Source of the DNA: Tetradesmus obliquus
Lineage: Eukaryota > Chlorophyta > Chlorophyceae > Sphaeropleales > Scenedesmaceae
NCBI GenBank assembly: GCA_030272155.1
Contig: CP126194.1
Location: 3,401,501 to 3,465,500 of the forward strand
DNA length: 64,000 nt
Direction of reading: 5' to 3'
Part shown: positions 54,101 to 64,000 of the stretch, piece after piece
How positions within the stretch are numbered: the stretch's first letter is position 1
Layout: each line of letters opens with the position of its first letter
Made by a program: the position numbers and the translations under genes
The notes under the pieces: model-generated
Database searches by the model: none
What the model was told of the DNA's origin: nothing
What the model saw: only the letters and a program-made list of their open reading frames with translations

Positions 54101-57100
54101 GCGTGGTAGCGGGCTGTGTGCAGGCAGGGCATGGCCATCAGTGCTGCTGAGGCTGGCAGCCAGCACAGATGCAAATGCCTGCAGCCGCTGAGGCACGGCC
54201 ACCTGCAGCAGAGACAATGCAGGCGCAGCAGCAACGATCAGACGACATGCAAGGATCCGCACGACTTGTGGAGTGACGCTTGGTGGTAGCAAGTATGCAC
54301 CTTGCTGCAATGCATGCAGACACCATGCATAAACAAACGACAATGCAGCAGCTGCTGGTGGCCTCAGTAACCGTAGTAATTCTTTGATGTGTTTATCCTC
54401 ATAGGAATTAGGACTGACGTGCAAACAGTTTTGTCATCACCAGCCACCAGCAGCGTGCCACATCACACTGCCTAAACCACAACTTCTTGCATCCTACATG
54501 CAAGCAGCCATGCATGCATGTGCCTTGTGTGGCCGCAACACAATCACCACCAACAAGAGATGCAGTGCTGCTGCATGCCATCACACTGCTGCAGAATAGC
54601 TGCTCAACTGCTGCGCAACATGAGCCCCTCATGCAATGCCATGCAGCACAGCCTCCCTCCCTCCCTCACCTGCTCAGCCAGTGCAGCCATCAAGTCAGGC
54701 AGCCACTCAGCCTCATCCGCAGCAGCAGCAGCAGCAGCATCCGGCGCTGCTGCTGCTGCTGGCTGCTGCTGCTTCTTGCCCTTCTTGGGTGTCTTGCCCT
54801 CAGGCAGGGCAGCAGCAGCAGCAGCGGGTATGGTGGCTGCCACTAGCCGCTGCATCATCAGCAGCAGGCCCACAGGCAGGCCGGTTTCCTGCAAGGGGGT
54901 GGCATCAAAAAAGCAGCAAAGAACAGCAGGACACCACATGGTAAGAAGAGACAATCGGGGTATGCGGCGATAACACGAAAGTGTGAGCTAGACGCAAATG
55001 GGATAGAAAACAATCCAATACGTTGCCACAGCAGGGCTTGGCAGCAGCTTTGCAAACAGGGTGTTGTCAGACAAATGCCTCGGTTGTCGTCACTTTGCGG
55101 AGCGCACTGGCATAACGCCAGCGCGCCCGCTCCGACTCGTCATCTAAAGTTGTGTCATCAGCCAACACACTGCTGCAGCGCTGCTGCACTGCCGCCATAA
55201 ACAAAGCAGCAGCACACATTTAACAACTGCCGAGTCTCAAAATGTTTGTGGTGTTGTGTGGTTTGTTTGGTCGGAGATGAGCACGTCTCTGACCAAGCAA
55301 AGCCACACAACACCACAAACAAGAGCAGCCACTGCGTCAGCATCAAACACACATGCACATGCACACAGCTGCAGCCACCACGTAGACACACATGCACACC
55401 ACACCAAACCATCACAGCGCTTGTGTTGTCAGACAAATGCCTCGGTTGTCGTCACTTTGGGCGGGTGCCAGCATAACGCTGCCACCCACACCTCCGACTC
55501 GTCATCTAAAGTTGTGTCATCAGCCAACACAGCGCAGCGCTGCACACTCCACCACACCACAGATCTGCAGCACAGCATGCACATCCCAAAGCACACACCC
55601 TCCCAGCACCAACGCGCTTACACCAGAAGAACCATCAGCAGCAAACACACCCATACAAACCGCAGCGCAATAAACAATCTGAAGAACAGCAGCAAGGTGA
55701 TGCATACTCTGCCTCAACTCAGGCAGGGCCGTGCGCAGAGCCTCCAGCAGCCGCAGCGATGCTGGCAGCTCCACAGCGCACAACAGCACCCCAAACCATT
55801 GCCCAGGCACGTGCAACACACGTCCTACACACACATACACCGCGTACACTCCACTGAAACAGCACACTACACAAAAGATATCTGTACGAACAGCAGGTAC
55901 AACAGCAACACCAAAACCCACCTCTGGCAGAGCCTTGCGCAGCGCCTCTAGCAGCCGCAGCCGCCTCGGCGCAGGCAGCCCCGGCAGTGCCCCCAGCAGG
56001 CTGCCCCACAGCGCGTGGCTGCTGCGGCCCGCTGCCAGCCAGGCGGGCACCAGGGAGGCGAGTGCTGCTGCTGCCACTGCCTGGGAGTGGGAGTCTTCTT
56101 GGAAGGCTGCTGAGTGCTGGATGACAGTGAGGCCCTGCAGGGGTGAGGGGGCAGAGAGAGAGAGAGAGAGAGAGAAGTGCAGGCAAGTTAAAAAGGTTGG
56201 TCAGGCGGCAGTTGTAAGCACTGAAAGATCAGTTGCATAGCAGCGGAGAGGTGCGGGCAAGCCGAGCTGATGCGTGAGGGAGCAGTCCAGAGCAGCAGTT
56301 GTGAGTGCGGGGTTTCACTTGCGTGCGTAACTTGCATGCGTGTGGTCAGGCCAACAAACAAACACCAAGTGACCAATAATCCTGTGCTCGTGTAACCACT
56401 GGACTGATGGTACTCTGAGCAGTGGTTCACAATCAAGGGTATATTGCTTGCTGAGCAGGGAGGTGATGCTTGCTTGCTGAGGCTAACAATGCAGATTGTG
56501 ACAGGGTGGGAGCCTCATACAGTTGTAAGTGATCAATCACATAGGATCAGAAACTGTGAAAGCAAAAGTAGTTATAATCCTCGGCTCCCACACACACCCT
56601 CCCACCCTGCGACACACCAACAGGCAAACCAGCACACAAGCACAATGCAAGTACGTTGCTCGGCAGCACATGTGCGCATGAACAGCAGCAGAGGTCTCGG
56701 GAAACTCGCCACCAATGTGGTAGCTGAGTTCCACGAGAGCTCTGCTGTTGTACACAGAAGCAGGCGTCGCCACCACAAAACTCCAAGCGTCACCGGCACG
56801 TGCCAGAAGCACAAACATCAGCACGCACGCACACACCAACACACAGTACAACAGCAAGCATGCACATCAAGAAATTACAGATAGATCTAAAACCTAAGCA
56901 TCCAAAACAAAGCGGCACCACATCCAACACCCACCTGCAGGACATGGCCCAGCACCTCCTCCGGTGACTGCTGACTCAGCACCGCCAGCAGCAGCAGCGC
57001 TGCATTGCGCACCGCACCATCCGGAGCAGCAGCAGCACAGGCCAGCACCAGCCCAGGGTCAATGCCAGCAGCAGCAGCAGCACCATCAGCGGACTCATCC

Positions 57101-60100
57101 TTCGCAAGCTGCTCAAGCGTAGATAGCGCAAGCTGAGCTGCATATCCAGCAGCAGAGGGAGAGGCAGCGGCACCAGCTGCCTGATCAGCCTCATGTAGAT
57201 CTGCACCTGCTGCTGCATCTGCATCTGCTGCTGCTGGGGTTGCATCGTCTTCCTGGTAGGTTTCTGCAATGGAGCCCATGAGGGGAGTCAGCAGCTGCAG
57301 CAGGCCCTGCAGCGGCTGCAGCAGCTGCTGCCTGCCAGCCACATCATCCTTCCATTGCAGCAGCTCCAGAGCAGCAATCGCTGCATCCAGGTCAGATGCA
57401 AGCACAGGCCCCGCTGCTGCTGCTGCAGCATCAACATCCATAGCATCCTGCTGGCTAACAGCAGCGCTGCTGCTGCGCTTGGAGCGCTTTGCTCGCGGCT
57501 GCTGCTGCTGCTGCCGCTTGCCAGCTGCACTGCTGCTGCTGCCGACCCGCTGCAGCAGCTGCAGCACCATGCCAGATGACACAGGGATCAGCTCAAGTGC
57601 TGCCCTGGCAGCTGCCCTGCAGCTAGCATCCCCATCACCTGCATGCGTCTGCAGTGCTGCTGCAAAGGCTGCTTGCTGCTGCTCCTCATCAAGTGCAGCA
57701 AACAGCGCCGCATCTAGCTGCTGCAGCGCTGCTGCACGCACAGGAGCCACTGCAGCGAGCTGAGCATCTGACAACTTGCTGCTGCTGCTGACAGCAGCCT
57801 CCAGGCCTGCTGCTGCTGCAGCGACAAACGGCAGCTGCAGCAGCTGCACAAAGCTGCTGCCCACGCCTGCACTGTCTGCTGCTACTGCCTCAGGAGTGAC
57901 AAACTGCAGCAGGGCGACTGCTGCTGAGGAGCGCAGCTGCTGCAGCTGCACAGCAGCAGCTGCAGCAGCAGCAGCACTGCCTAGCATGCCTGCAAGCTGC
58001 TGCCATGCTGGCTGCTGCTTCAATGCTGTGCGGTCAGTCACACCTTTGGCATTGCTGCACAAGCCCAGCAGCAGGAGTTGCAGCAGCTCGCATGCTGCTG
58101 CTGCTGTTGAGCTAGCTGTGTCGCTGCTGCCATCTGCAGCAGCAGCAGCAGCAAGCGCTGCAACTGCCAGCTCTGCTGCCAGCAGATCTGCTTCTGTGTG
58201 AAGTTGAGGCAGCGCTTGCAGCAGCAGCTGCTGCAGCGCTGCAGCAGAATCTGCCGACAGATGAAGCTCAGCACCGTCAGCATCTGCTGCTGCCGCCTTT
58301 GCAGTGCTAGCCCGGCCTCGCCTGCTCCTGCCTTTGCTGCTGCCAGCAGCAGCACCGTCCACATCCATTGAACCAGCACTCCCTGCTGCCAATGCACTGC
58401 ACAGCAGCTGCACAATGCTGGTTGAGGTGCGAAGCAGCTCCTCATGTGACTGCAGCGCAGAAACAAGCTCTGACAAGTGCTCTGCTGTAAACCCTCCAGG
58501 CAAACCCCAGCTGCTGCCGCCAGCTGCAGCAGCATCAGGCAACGCCAGGAGAGCATCTACTGCTGCACGCCGCACACGCTTGCTGCTGCTGCCAGCTGCA
58601 GCGAGCAGCGACAGCAGCCAACTGCTGCTGCTGCTTGCATCAACACCAGCAACGCCCTGGCTCGCCTGTCTGTGCAGCAGTTGCAGCGCTGCCACCTGTG
58701 CCGCCTCAGGGCAGGATCCAGCCGGCAAGCCATAGAAACCGGCCAGAAACGCCAGCTGCTGCGGCGGCTGCTGGCATGACTTCTGCACCAGCAGCTGCAG
58801 ATGCTCCAGTAGGCCGCTGCCTGCTGCACCCGCTGCTGCTGCTGCTGCTGCCAGCCGAGCAAAGAGCTGCACTGGCTGGCCCAGCAGCTGAGTCAGGCTA
58901 TCAGGACCGGCTGCATGCAGTGCAGCCCTCAGGCCTGACAGCAGCAGTGCAGCCTGGAGCTCCGGGAGCTGACTGTGCAGCTGCTGCAGGTGCTGCAGGG
59001 TGGGCAGGCTGTCACTATCCAGGACAGCTGCTGCTGTTGCTGCCCAGTCTTCTGGGAGGGAAAACTTGCTGCTGCTGCTGCTGCTGCTGCTGCGGTCCTG
59101 CTTTGCCAGCTGCTGCTCAAGCATCTGCAGCAGGGCAACAGCAATGTGCGCGCTGCTGACTGTTGCGCTGTGGCTGCTGTCGTCTGCAGTTACCTGGCTG
59201 CTGCTGTGGCGGGCATGCCGGCCCTTTGCCTTGCCTCTAGAAGGTGTGGGAGGCACTTCTGCACCTGCTGCTGCTGCTGCATCAGCAGCAGTTGCTGCCT
59301 TGAGCATTGCCAGCAGCAGCAGGTGATGGCAGCGAGGGCCACAGTCCTTTGCTACTGCTGCTGCTGCTTGCAGGAGACCTGTACCCGTGCTGCTGCTGCT
59401 GCTGCCGCCAGCACAGATGGCATCTGCAAGTGCCTGGACAACAGCTCTGTTGAGGGCTACTGCTGCTGCATGCTTGCCGTCTACTGCTGCAGGTGCTGCA
59501 TCTGCAGGAGCAGTAGCAGCCTTCTTGCGCCGCTTACTGTCCGAGGTAGCAGGTGCTGCTGCTGCTGCTTCTGCTGCCTCTCCTGCACCACTAGCTGCCA
59601 GCGCCGCAGCCACATTAGGTGCAGCAGCAAGCGCCTGCAGCAGCGGATGCCAGCTGGCGCTACAGCACTCAACCACAGCAGTTCTTGCAAGCTTCTTAAG
59701 CCGCTTATCACCCAATGCATACTCCAACAGCAGCGCCGCTGCTTGCTGCTGCACTGCCCCTGATGCATCACTGCTGTCCCCTGCATCTGCTGCCTCTGCC
59801 CGCTGCCCCACAGCTGCAACTGCTGCCAGCGCGGCTTTCGCCGCCTTCAAGACAGCCTTGCCACCTGTGCTGCTGCTGCCGTCTGCAGCAGAGCCTGCTG
59901 CAAGCGCATCAGCAGCACGAGGCAGCAGGTACTGCAGAGCTGGCAGCAGCTGCTCTGCAGGCACTCCAGCCAGGCCTGCTGCTGCTGCAGCAGTGCCGGC
60001 AACCGCCAGTGAATCATCCCTTAGGCAGCTGACCAAACTGCTGCGCAGTAGCTGCTGTGTGGACTCAGATGCATTGCCTGCTGCGCAAATCGCATCAAGC

Positions 60101-63100
60101 TTTTGCAAAGCCATAATGCGCATCTCACTGGCTGGAGCGCTGACTGCTAATGACAGCGTCAGCGCCTGCTGCTGCTGCTGGGATGCCGGCACCACTTCAT
60201 GCCTGCTGCCGCTAAAGCACTGCTGCACAAATTCAAACAAGCTATCTGCATCTGCTGCATGCGGCTGCTTGCTCTTCTTCTGCTTAGCACCCTTCTTGCC
60301 TGCTGCAGCAGCAGCAGCAGCAGCTGCTACATCGCTGCTGCCAGCTGCAGCCGCCTGTTGCAGTGCCGCATTGATTGCTGCATCAAGTTGCTCAGGATAC
60401 CGCAGATCAAACACACGCAGTGCCTGCTGCAAGTGCTGCAGCTTGTCTGCCTCTGCGCCTGCACCTGCCAGCAGCAGCTGCTGCGCTGCTGCCTGCACAT
60501 CTGCAGGATCTAACACCACCTGGTGCAGCAGCCCTGACAGCAGCTGCTGCAGCTGTGGGTGTTGAGGGAGTGCTGCTGCCAGCGATGGCAGCAGCAGCTT
60601 CAGCAGAGGGGTGAGGTTTGCACTGCGGGCTTGGAGGTCAGCCAGGTGCTGCCCAGGCTCTTCACACTGCTCTGCCATCAGCTGATTTGGTGGCAGCAGT
60701 GGGGGCAGGAGTTACGCAGCATGGCGATGCACGAGCAGCAGGCAGCACAACACAAGGTGAGCTTTCAGCAGCCGGCCATCCATAGTCTCATGAAAATGAG
60801 CATGATCAAGCAGAGTCAGACGGAGTGAAGAAATATACAAAACTGAATGTGATACAAATCTGAATTGTCACATGCTGGGTAGGACCCACAGGGTAACTGC
60901 CCCGACGGGGCTCCCCAAGGTGATGGAATCAGCAGTCGCGCATGGCAGGAATCCCGTGAGGGACTCAACCGCCCGCATCGCTCTCGGGTGTTGATGTGAG
61001 GATTATGCACCCATGAGGGGTGGCCGCAAGGGCCGGATGCTCCGTTGTACGCGGCCTGCAGGTGCCCGGCTAAAGGCACCCGCGGGCCCACCCTTGTCAC
61101 ACAACATGTTACATAACATGTCACAGAACATGTCACAGAACATGTCACAGAACATGTCACAAAACACACTGTCAACTTCAGGCGCCACGACAGCTCACGG
61201 GGTATCAACACCGACCAGCGTTGTTTGCCCTGCCTGTCGGCTCAATCAGCAACTGCAGGAGTTACTCAGCAGTGCTGGTTGACCCAACAAAAAGGCGAAG
61301 CAACAAAGCAACTTCTAACCAGCAGGGCTGGCAGTCCTGTCTGGTGAGTCCCGAGCTTTAGCCAGAACACGACGGCGGAAATGCCACAATCATAACACAG
61401 CTGCAGCCTCAGTCTCTTACCAGAAGGGAGTGTGGCGGCAGGGCCGCTAGGTGTGGCTGGCTGGCTGGAACGCCTGTAGCCCCATACACCAACCAGAACA
61501 CAGCAAAGACCAAAGCCATACCACAACAGCCTCAAAAACACTCACCAGCAGGGAGCATGGTGGCAGCGCAGTCAGGTGGGGCTGGCTGGCTGGAATGGCT
61601 GTAACCCCAGACACCAACCAGAACACAGCAGCAAATGGCCAAAGCAATACCACAGCCTCAAAACCACTCACCAGCAGGGAGCGTGGCGGCAGGGCAGTCA
61701 GGTGGGGCTGGCTGGCTGCCATGTGAGCCAGCAGCATCAGTGCAGTGGCACTGCCCAGGTCGCTTGCACCGCGGATGACCTCAACCACGACCACTGCAGG
61801 ACAAGCAGCAGCAGCAGCAGCAACCATAACGGGTGTTATTGAGTGCGTGACGGTAATGATGTGATGTGGTGTGCTATGATGTGAAACAGGTGATGACTGC
61901 TGGTGCTGCTGCTGCTGGTGTGCATGCCTCAGGGAATACAAACTGATGCACCCAGGCGGCTGCACGGGGCAGCCTGTCATGGTTGTTAGCTCTCGTCACA
62001 GGCACACACACCAGCAGCTGGCATGCAGCATGCTATCCACCCACTGTCTCAGCACACATAACGTACTGTACTCAAGATGCACGCCATTCAGCCAAACAAG
62101 CCCACACAGATGTCACAAGACACGGTAGTGCAGCATGATGGCCGACGCACACAGCACCCCTACTCTGCCAACCCTGCAAACCCCTAGGCCCCCACCTGCC
62201 AGGAAGTCCTTGCTGAGCTGTGCCCTGCTCAGCAGCTGTCTCAGCACCATAAGCGTGGCTGCCCTGTAGTCCCTTCACCCTTACACCCTTATGACCTAAC
62301 CCCCACAGCCCTAGGCCCTCACCTGCCAGGAAGTCCTTGCTGAGCTGAGCACGTGACAGCAGCTGCGTCAGCACCATCAACGTTGCCGCCCTGTAGTCCC
62401 TGGCAGCACCCTCCTTCAAGCCAGCCACCAAAAAGGGCAGCAGCGCCGTCAGCAGCGCCTCAGTCACGTGTGGCGCTGCTGCCAGCACCTCACACAGCAG
62501 CACTGCGTAGAAGGAGAGGAAGGTCTTGCTGACAAAGCCGGGCTGGCCCAAGGCCTCTGCGCCCCTGCAGACCTCGCGCAGCATGGCCTGTGGAGTGGTT
62601 GGGGCGGGGTGAGGCAGAGGAAAGAGGCAGCAGCAGCAGCAGCAGGAGCAGCAGAAAAGGACAGAGGGAAAAGAGGTCAGTACATTGTGGTCTAAGGTAT
62701 GCTGGAAGAGCAGAAGAGAACATATCAGTACTGGGCAGATTGACACGCAATGAGTGCACTGAGGACGGTGCTGCAGTCATTTTCAGGGCAGGGCCTCCAC
62801 TGCTGTGGATGCTGCTGCGCGTACCTCAATCCACCGCTGTGGCTTCCACTCTCTGTTGCTGTCCCATCGCTGCTCTATTCTTTGTAGAAAGCATCCAGAG
62901 ACACCTGAGTCCACCCAACACGAAGTTGATACAACACTCAATGAAGGACCATCAACCATACCTCGAGATAATACAGAAATGCGCCACGCACCTGGTCGTT
63001 CACGCAGCGCCGCACCAGCAGCTCCCTGGGGGGTGGCGCGCCGCTCTGCTGGCAGGGCCCCAGCCACTCCCAGGCGCTGCCCTTCAGCTGCAGCAGCCCC

Positions 63101-64000
63101 ACCAGCCGGGCAAACTCGGGGGTGGCGTGGTACGGCAGGCAGCACACCAGCAGCTCGGGCACGTTGTACACGTGGACCCTGCAGCAGCGGCAGCAGCGGC
63201 AGCAGCAGCAGCAGCAAGAGGAGGACAAGCAGTGTAGTGTGAGTGGCGGCAAGTGGGTGGATGGTTGTTGCATTTGGATGCTAGGGATGTGAATGGATGT
63301 TTGTGGACACAACAGCATGGGCCATGTACAGCAGCAGCGGCATCTGCTGCTACAGCTGCTGCTGCTACTGCTGTGTTGAAATAGCAGCCATGGCTGGTAC
63401 GTACCTATAGCCGACAACCTGCTGCTTTCCATTCCTGCTGAGTTTACTAGCAAGATTGACGTGGGAAGCAACAGCTATGCAACAGCCAGGCAGCCAGGCA
63501 GCTGCACTCACTGGTAGCGCCGAATGCAGTACTCCAAAGCCTGGAACGCTGCTGGTGCCAGGAAATGGTTGGTCAGCACGTGCAGGAACGCGCGTAGGTT
63601 GGTGTTCAGTTGCGTGTTCTCCTCTTTTGTCAGCTGGTCCCGAGATATGGTTAGGGAGGCACGGCTGAACAGGCTCTCGGGGAAAGGGGCAAACCTCTTG
63701 TCTGACTTGCAGAGCGCCTCCAGACCTGCACGACGCATATACACACGTCAGCACGCGCTAGAGCAATGAAAACAATCTGCTAAACGGGAGGAGGACGTGC
63801 GTGCGGCGCAGAATGAACAGATTGAGCCGTGGCTGCATCAGTGTGCTGGCGGCACACCAGGTCACTGCAGCACTCACGACCACCGCGACTATTTTGGCAC
63901 GGCCTTCTAAACTCGTCCAAATCAAGGAATAAAACCAACAGCCACCAGCGGTGTGCACGCACCCTGCTGTGCAATCCCCAGCAGCGTTTCGGCCGATACA
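51141..64000 (-). CDS. UTP10: HEATR1/UTP10, U3 snoRNP (SSU processome) HEAT-repeat protein, 5' end outside window
   Basis: Ten exons: 63963->64000, 63512-63725, 62992-63178, 62323-62587, 61672-61793, 56935-60681, 55922-56134, 54670-54888, 54068-54202, 51141-53606; 7606 nt (~2535 aa), all phases consistent. The N-terminal U3-associated region is clear: TLLGIAQQG-LEALCKSDKRF, QLTKEENTQLNTNLRAFL, ALEYCIRRYQVHVYNVPELL, CLPYHATPEFARLV, WEWLGPCQQSG. The C-terminus matches the BP28CT end: SKFKPLFLRMVDWA, VVSKLAELLREEYLMLLPEA, ALSGERLEQYLKA. HEAT-like helices fill the rest, inflated by Ala/Ser/Gln runs beyond the ~1800-2150 aa usual for the family. UTP10 acts in the nucleolus, in early 18S pre-rRNA processing and RNA polymerase I transcription. 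Its introns host three C/D snoRNAs and a long hairpin. Confidence 0.95.
54354..54451 (-). ncRNA. Intronic C/D-box snoRNA, SSU rRNA-directed
   Basis: Minus strand: 9-bp terminal stem GCTGGTGGC/GCCACCAGC, perfect C box GTGATGA (54434-54440) and D box CTGA (54364-54367). The guide next to box D is complementary to AACCGTAGTAATTCT (15 nt), which is the conserved SSU rRNA stretch ATAACCGTAGTAATTCTAGA of green algae (recalled, not searched). By the D+5 rule the 2'-O-methylated base would be the second C of AACCG. It lies in UTP10 intron 54203-54669. D' and C' boxes are unclear. Confidence 0.85.
55061..55168 (-). ncRNA. Intronic C/D-box snoRNA copy 1 (108 nt), LSU rRNA-directed
   Basis: Minus strand: terminal stem GTGTTG/CAACAC, C box CTGATGA (55155-55161), guide TTTAGATGACGAG, long internal stem-loop GCGCGCTGGC-GTTAT-GCCAGTGCGC, C'-like GTGACGA, guide CCGAGGCATTTG, D box CTGA (55067-55070). 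The guides complement CTCGTCATCTAA and CAAATGCCTCG, which overlap in the universal LSU rRNA segment CAAATGCCTCGTCATCTAA (recalled). Intron 54889-55921 of UTP10. Confidence 0.88.
55244..55320. ncRNA. Long near-perfect hairpin, miRNA-precursor-like
   Basis: Arms of about 35 bp: GTTTGTGGTGTTGTGTGG at 55244 pairs with CCACACAACACCACAAAC ending at 55320. The inner stem continues through TTGTTTGGTC/GACCAAGCAA and GAGA/TCTC with a single bulge and few mismatches; the loop is TGAGCACG. It lies between the two snoRNA copies in the same intron. Expression strand unknown. Confidence 0.6.
55423..55530 (-). ncRNA. Intronic C/D-box snoRNA copy 2 (108 nt), LSU rRNA-directed
   Basis: Same length, boxes, guides and terminal stem as 55061-55168. 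The internal stem is different in sequence (GTGGGTGGCAGC-GTTAT-GCTGGCACCCGCC) but still pairs, and the loop GTTAT is unchanged. Same UTP10 intron. Confidence 0.88.
55720..55782 (-). repeat. Partial copy of UTP10 exon 55922-56134 3' end
   Basis: Encodes LPASLRLLEALRTALPE against LPAPRRLRLLEALRKALPE in the exon. The donor has become GAGTTGAGG, so the copy has lost its splice site. Confidence 0.85.
56153..56176. repeat. (GA)n microsatellite
   Basis: About 12 GA units just upstream of UTP10 exon 55922-56134. Confidence 0.95.
61099..61165. repeat. 12-bp tandem repeat CACAGAACATGT
   Basis: About five units with slight variation, each carrying the palindrome ACATGT, in UTP10 intron 60682-61671. 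Confidence 0.9.
61415..61671 (-). repeat. Two tandem copies of UTP10 exon 61672-61793 3' end with donors
   Basis: The exon end encoding ASQPHLTALPPRSLL, its GTGAGT donor and following intron are repeated downstream at a ~125-bp period, giving potential donors near 61418 (GTAAGA), 61546 (GTGAGT) and 61672 (GTGAGT). Confidence 0.85.
62184..62272 (-). repeat. Copy of UTP10 exon 62323-62587 3' end plus donor
   Basis: Repeats the last ~78 nt of the exon (AATLMVLTQLLSRAQLSKDF) and the GGCAGGTG donor, ~85% similar, 135 bp downstream. Confidence 0.85.

Noticed and set aside
60890..61090. GC-rich region with small hairpins in a UTP10 intron, considered as a further structured RNA or tRNA-like gene
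   Set aside because: No T-loop or anticodon arm, no C/D or H/ACA boxes in register, and the hairpins are short.
63726..63962. Possible snoRNA in the first UTP10 intron of the window
   Set aside because: No C box/D box pair closed by a terminal stem was found on the minus strand.

Overview
The window is nuclear DNA of a green alga, most likely a chlorophycean and perhaps Sphaeropleales (the order is inference). Genes are split by many introns of 100-1000 bp with GT-AG borders. 3' splice sites are very often CTGCAG preceded by (CTG)n runs, proteins carry Ala/Gln/Ser runs, and the contents (plastid PFK, plastid desaturase, FAS1 protein, Volvox-type tyrosine-recombinase retroelement) fit that group. 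No prokaryotic operon structure was seen. Exon coordinates were worked out by hand from splice motifs, reading phase and protein-family similarity, so single-base errors are possible.

Layout: 1-1320 (-) 3' part of a serine/alanine-glyoxylate aminotransferase; 2557-8298 (+) plastid ATP-phosphofructokinase; 10927-15182 (-) secreted two-domain fasciclin protein; 15183-18788 unresolved, with one probable membrane-protein exon; 18789-20863 (+) TMEM70-like mitochondrial protein; 22378-24971 (+) plastid-type fatty-acid desaturase with three histidine boxes; 29338-29994 (-) small secreted protein; 30814-37959 (-) a complete-looking DIRS/PAT-like retrotransposon (gag, RT-RNase H, tyrosine recombinase, split direct repeats); 38191-43044 (+) large beta-helix membrane protein with an apparent frameshift; 43953-47973 (-) LEA-like amphipathic-helix protein; 48653-49971 (-) small plastid membrane protein of unknown function; 51141-64000 (-) HEATR1/UTP10, a U3 snoRNP (SSU processome) component, running off the right edge.

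Three observations stand out. (1) Introns of the ribosome-biogenesis gene UTP10 carry three C/D-box snoRNA genes not visible as ORFs. Two are 108-nt paralogues whose internal hairpins differ in sequence but keep pairing, and whose two guide elements match one contiguous LSU rRNA segment; the third matches SSU rRNA. A long miRNA-like hairpin lies between the two paralogues. (2) The retroelement carries two sets of short hairpins whose stems change by compensatory substitution while the loop stays constant. Its P-type split repeat sits immediately upstream of both gag and the recombinase gene, as if it were a shared leader/promoter. (3) In at least six genes, exon ends together with their splice site have been copied in tandem into the adjoining intron, giving rows of 'echo' exons; PFK is the most extreme case, with five.

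The host genes are unrelated housekeeping, plastid and cell-surface genes and do not form one pathway. The functional link seen is UTP10 (pre-rRNA processing) hosting rRNA-directed snoRNAs.
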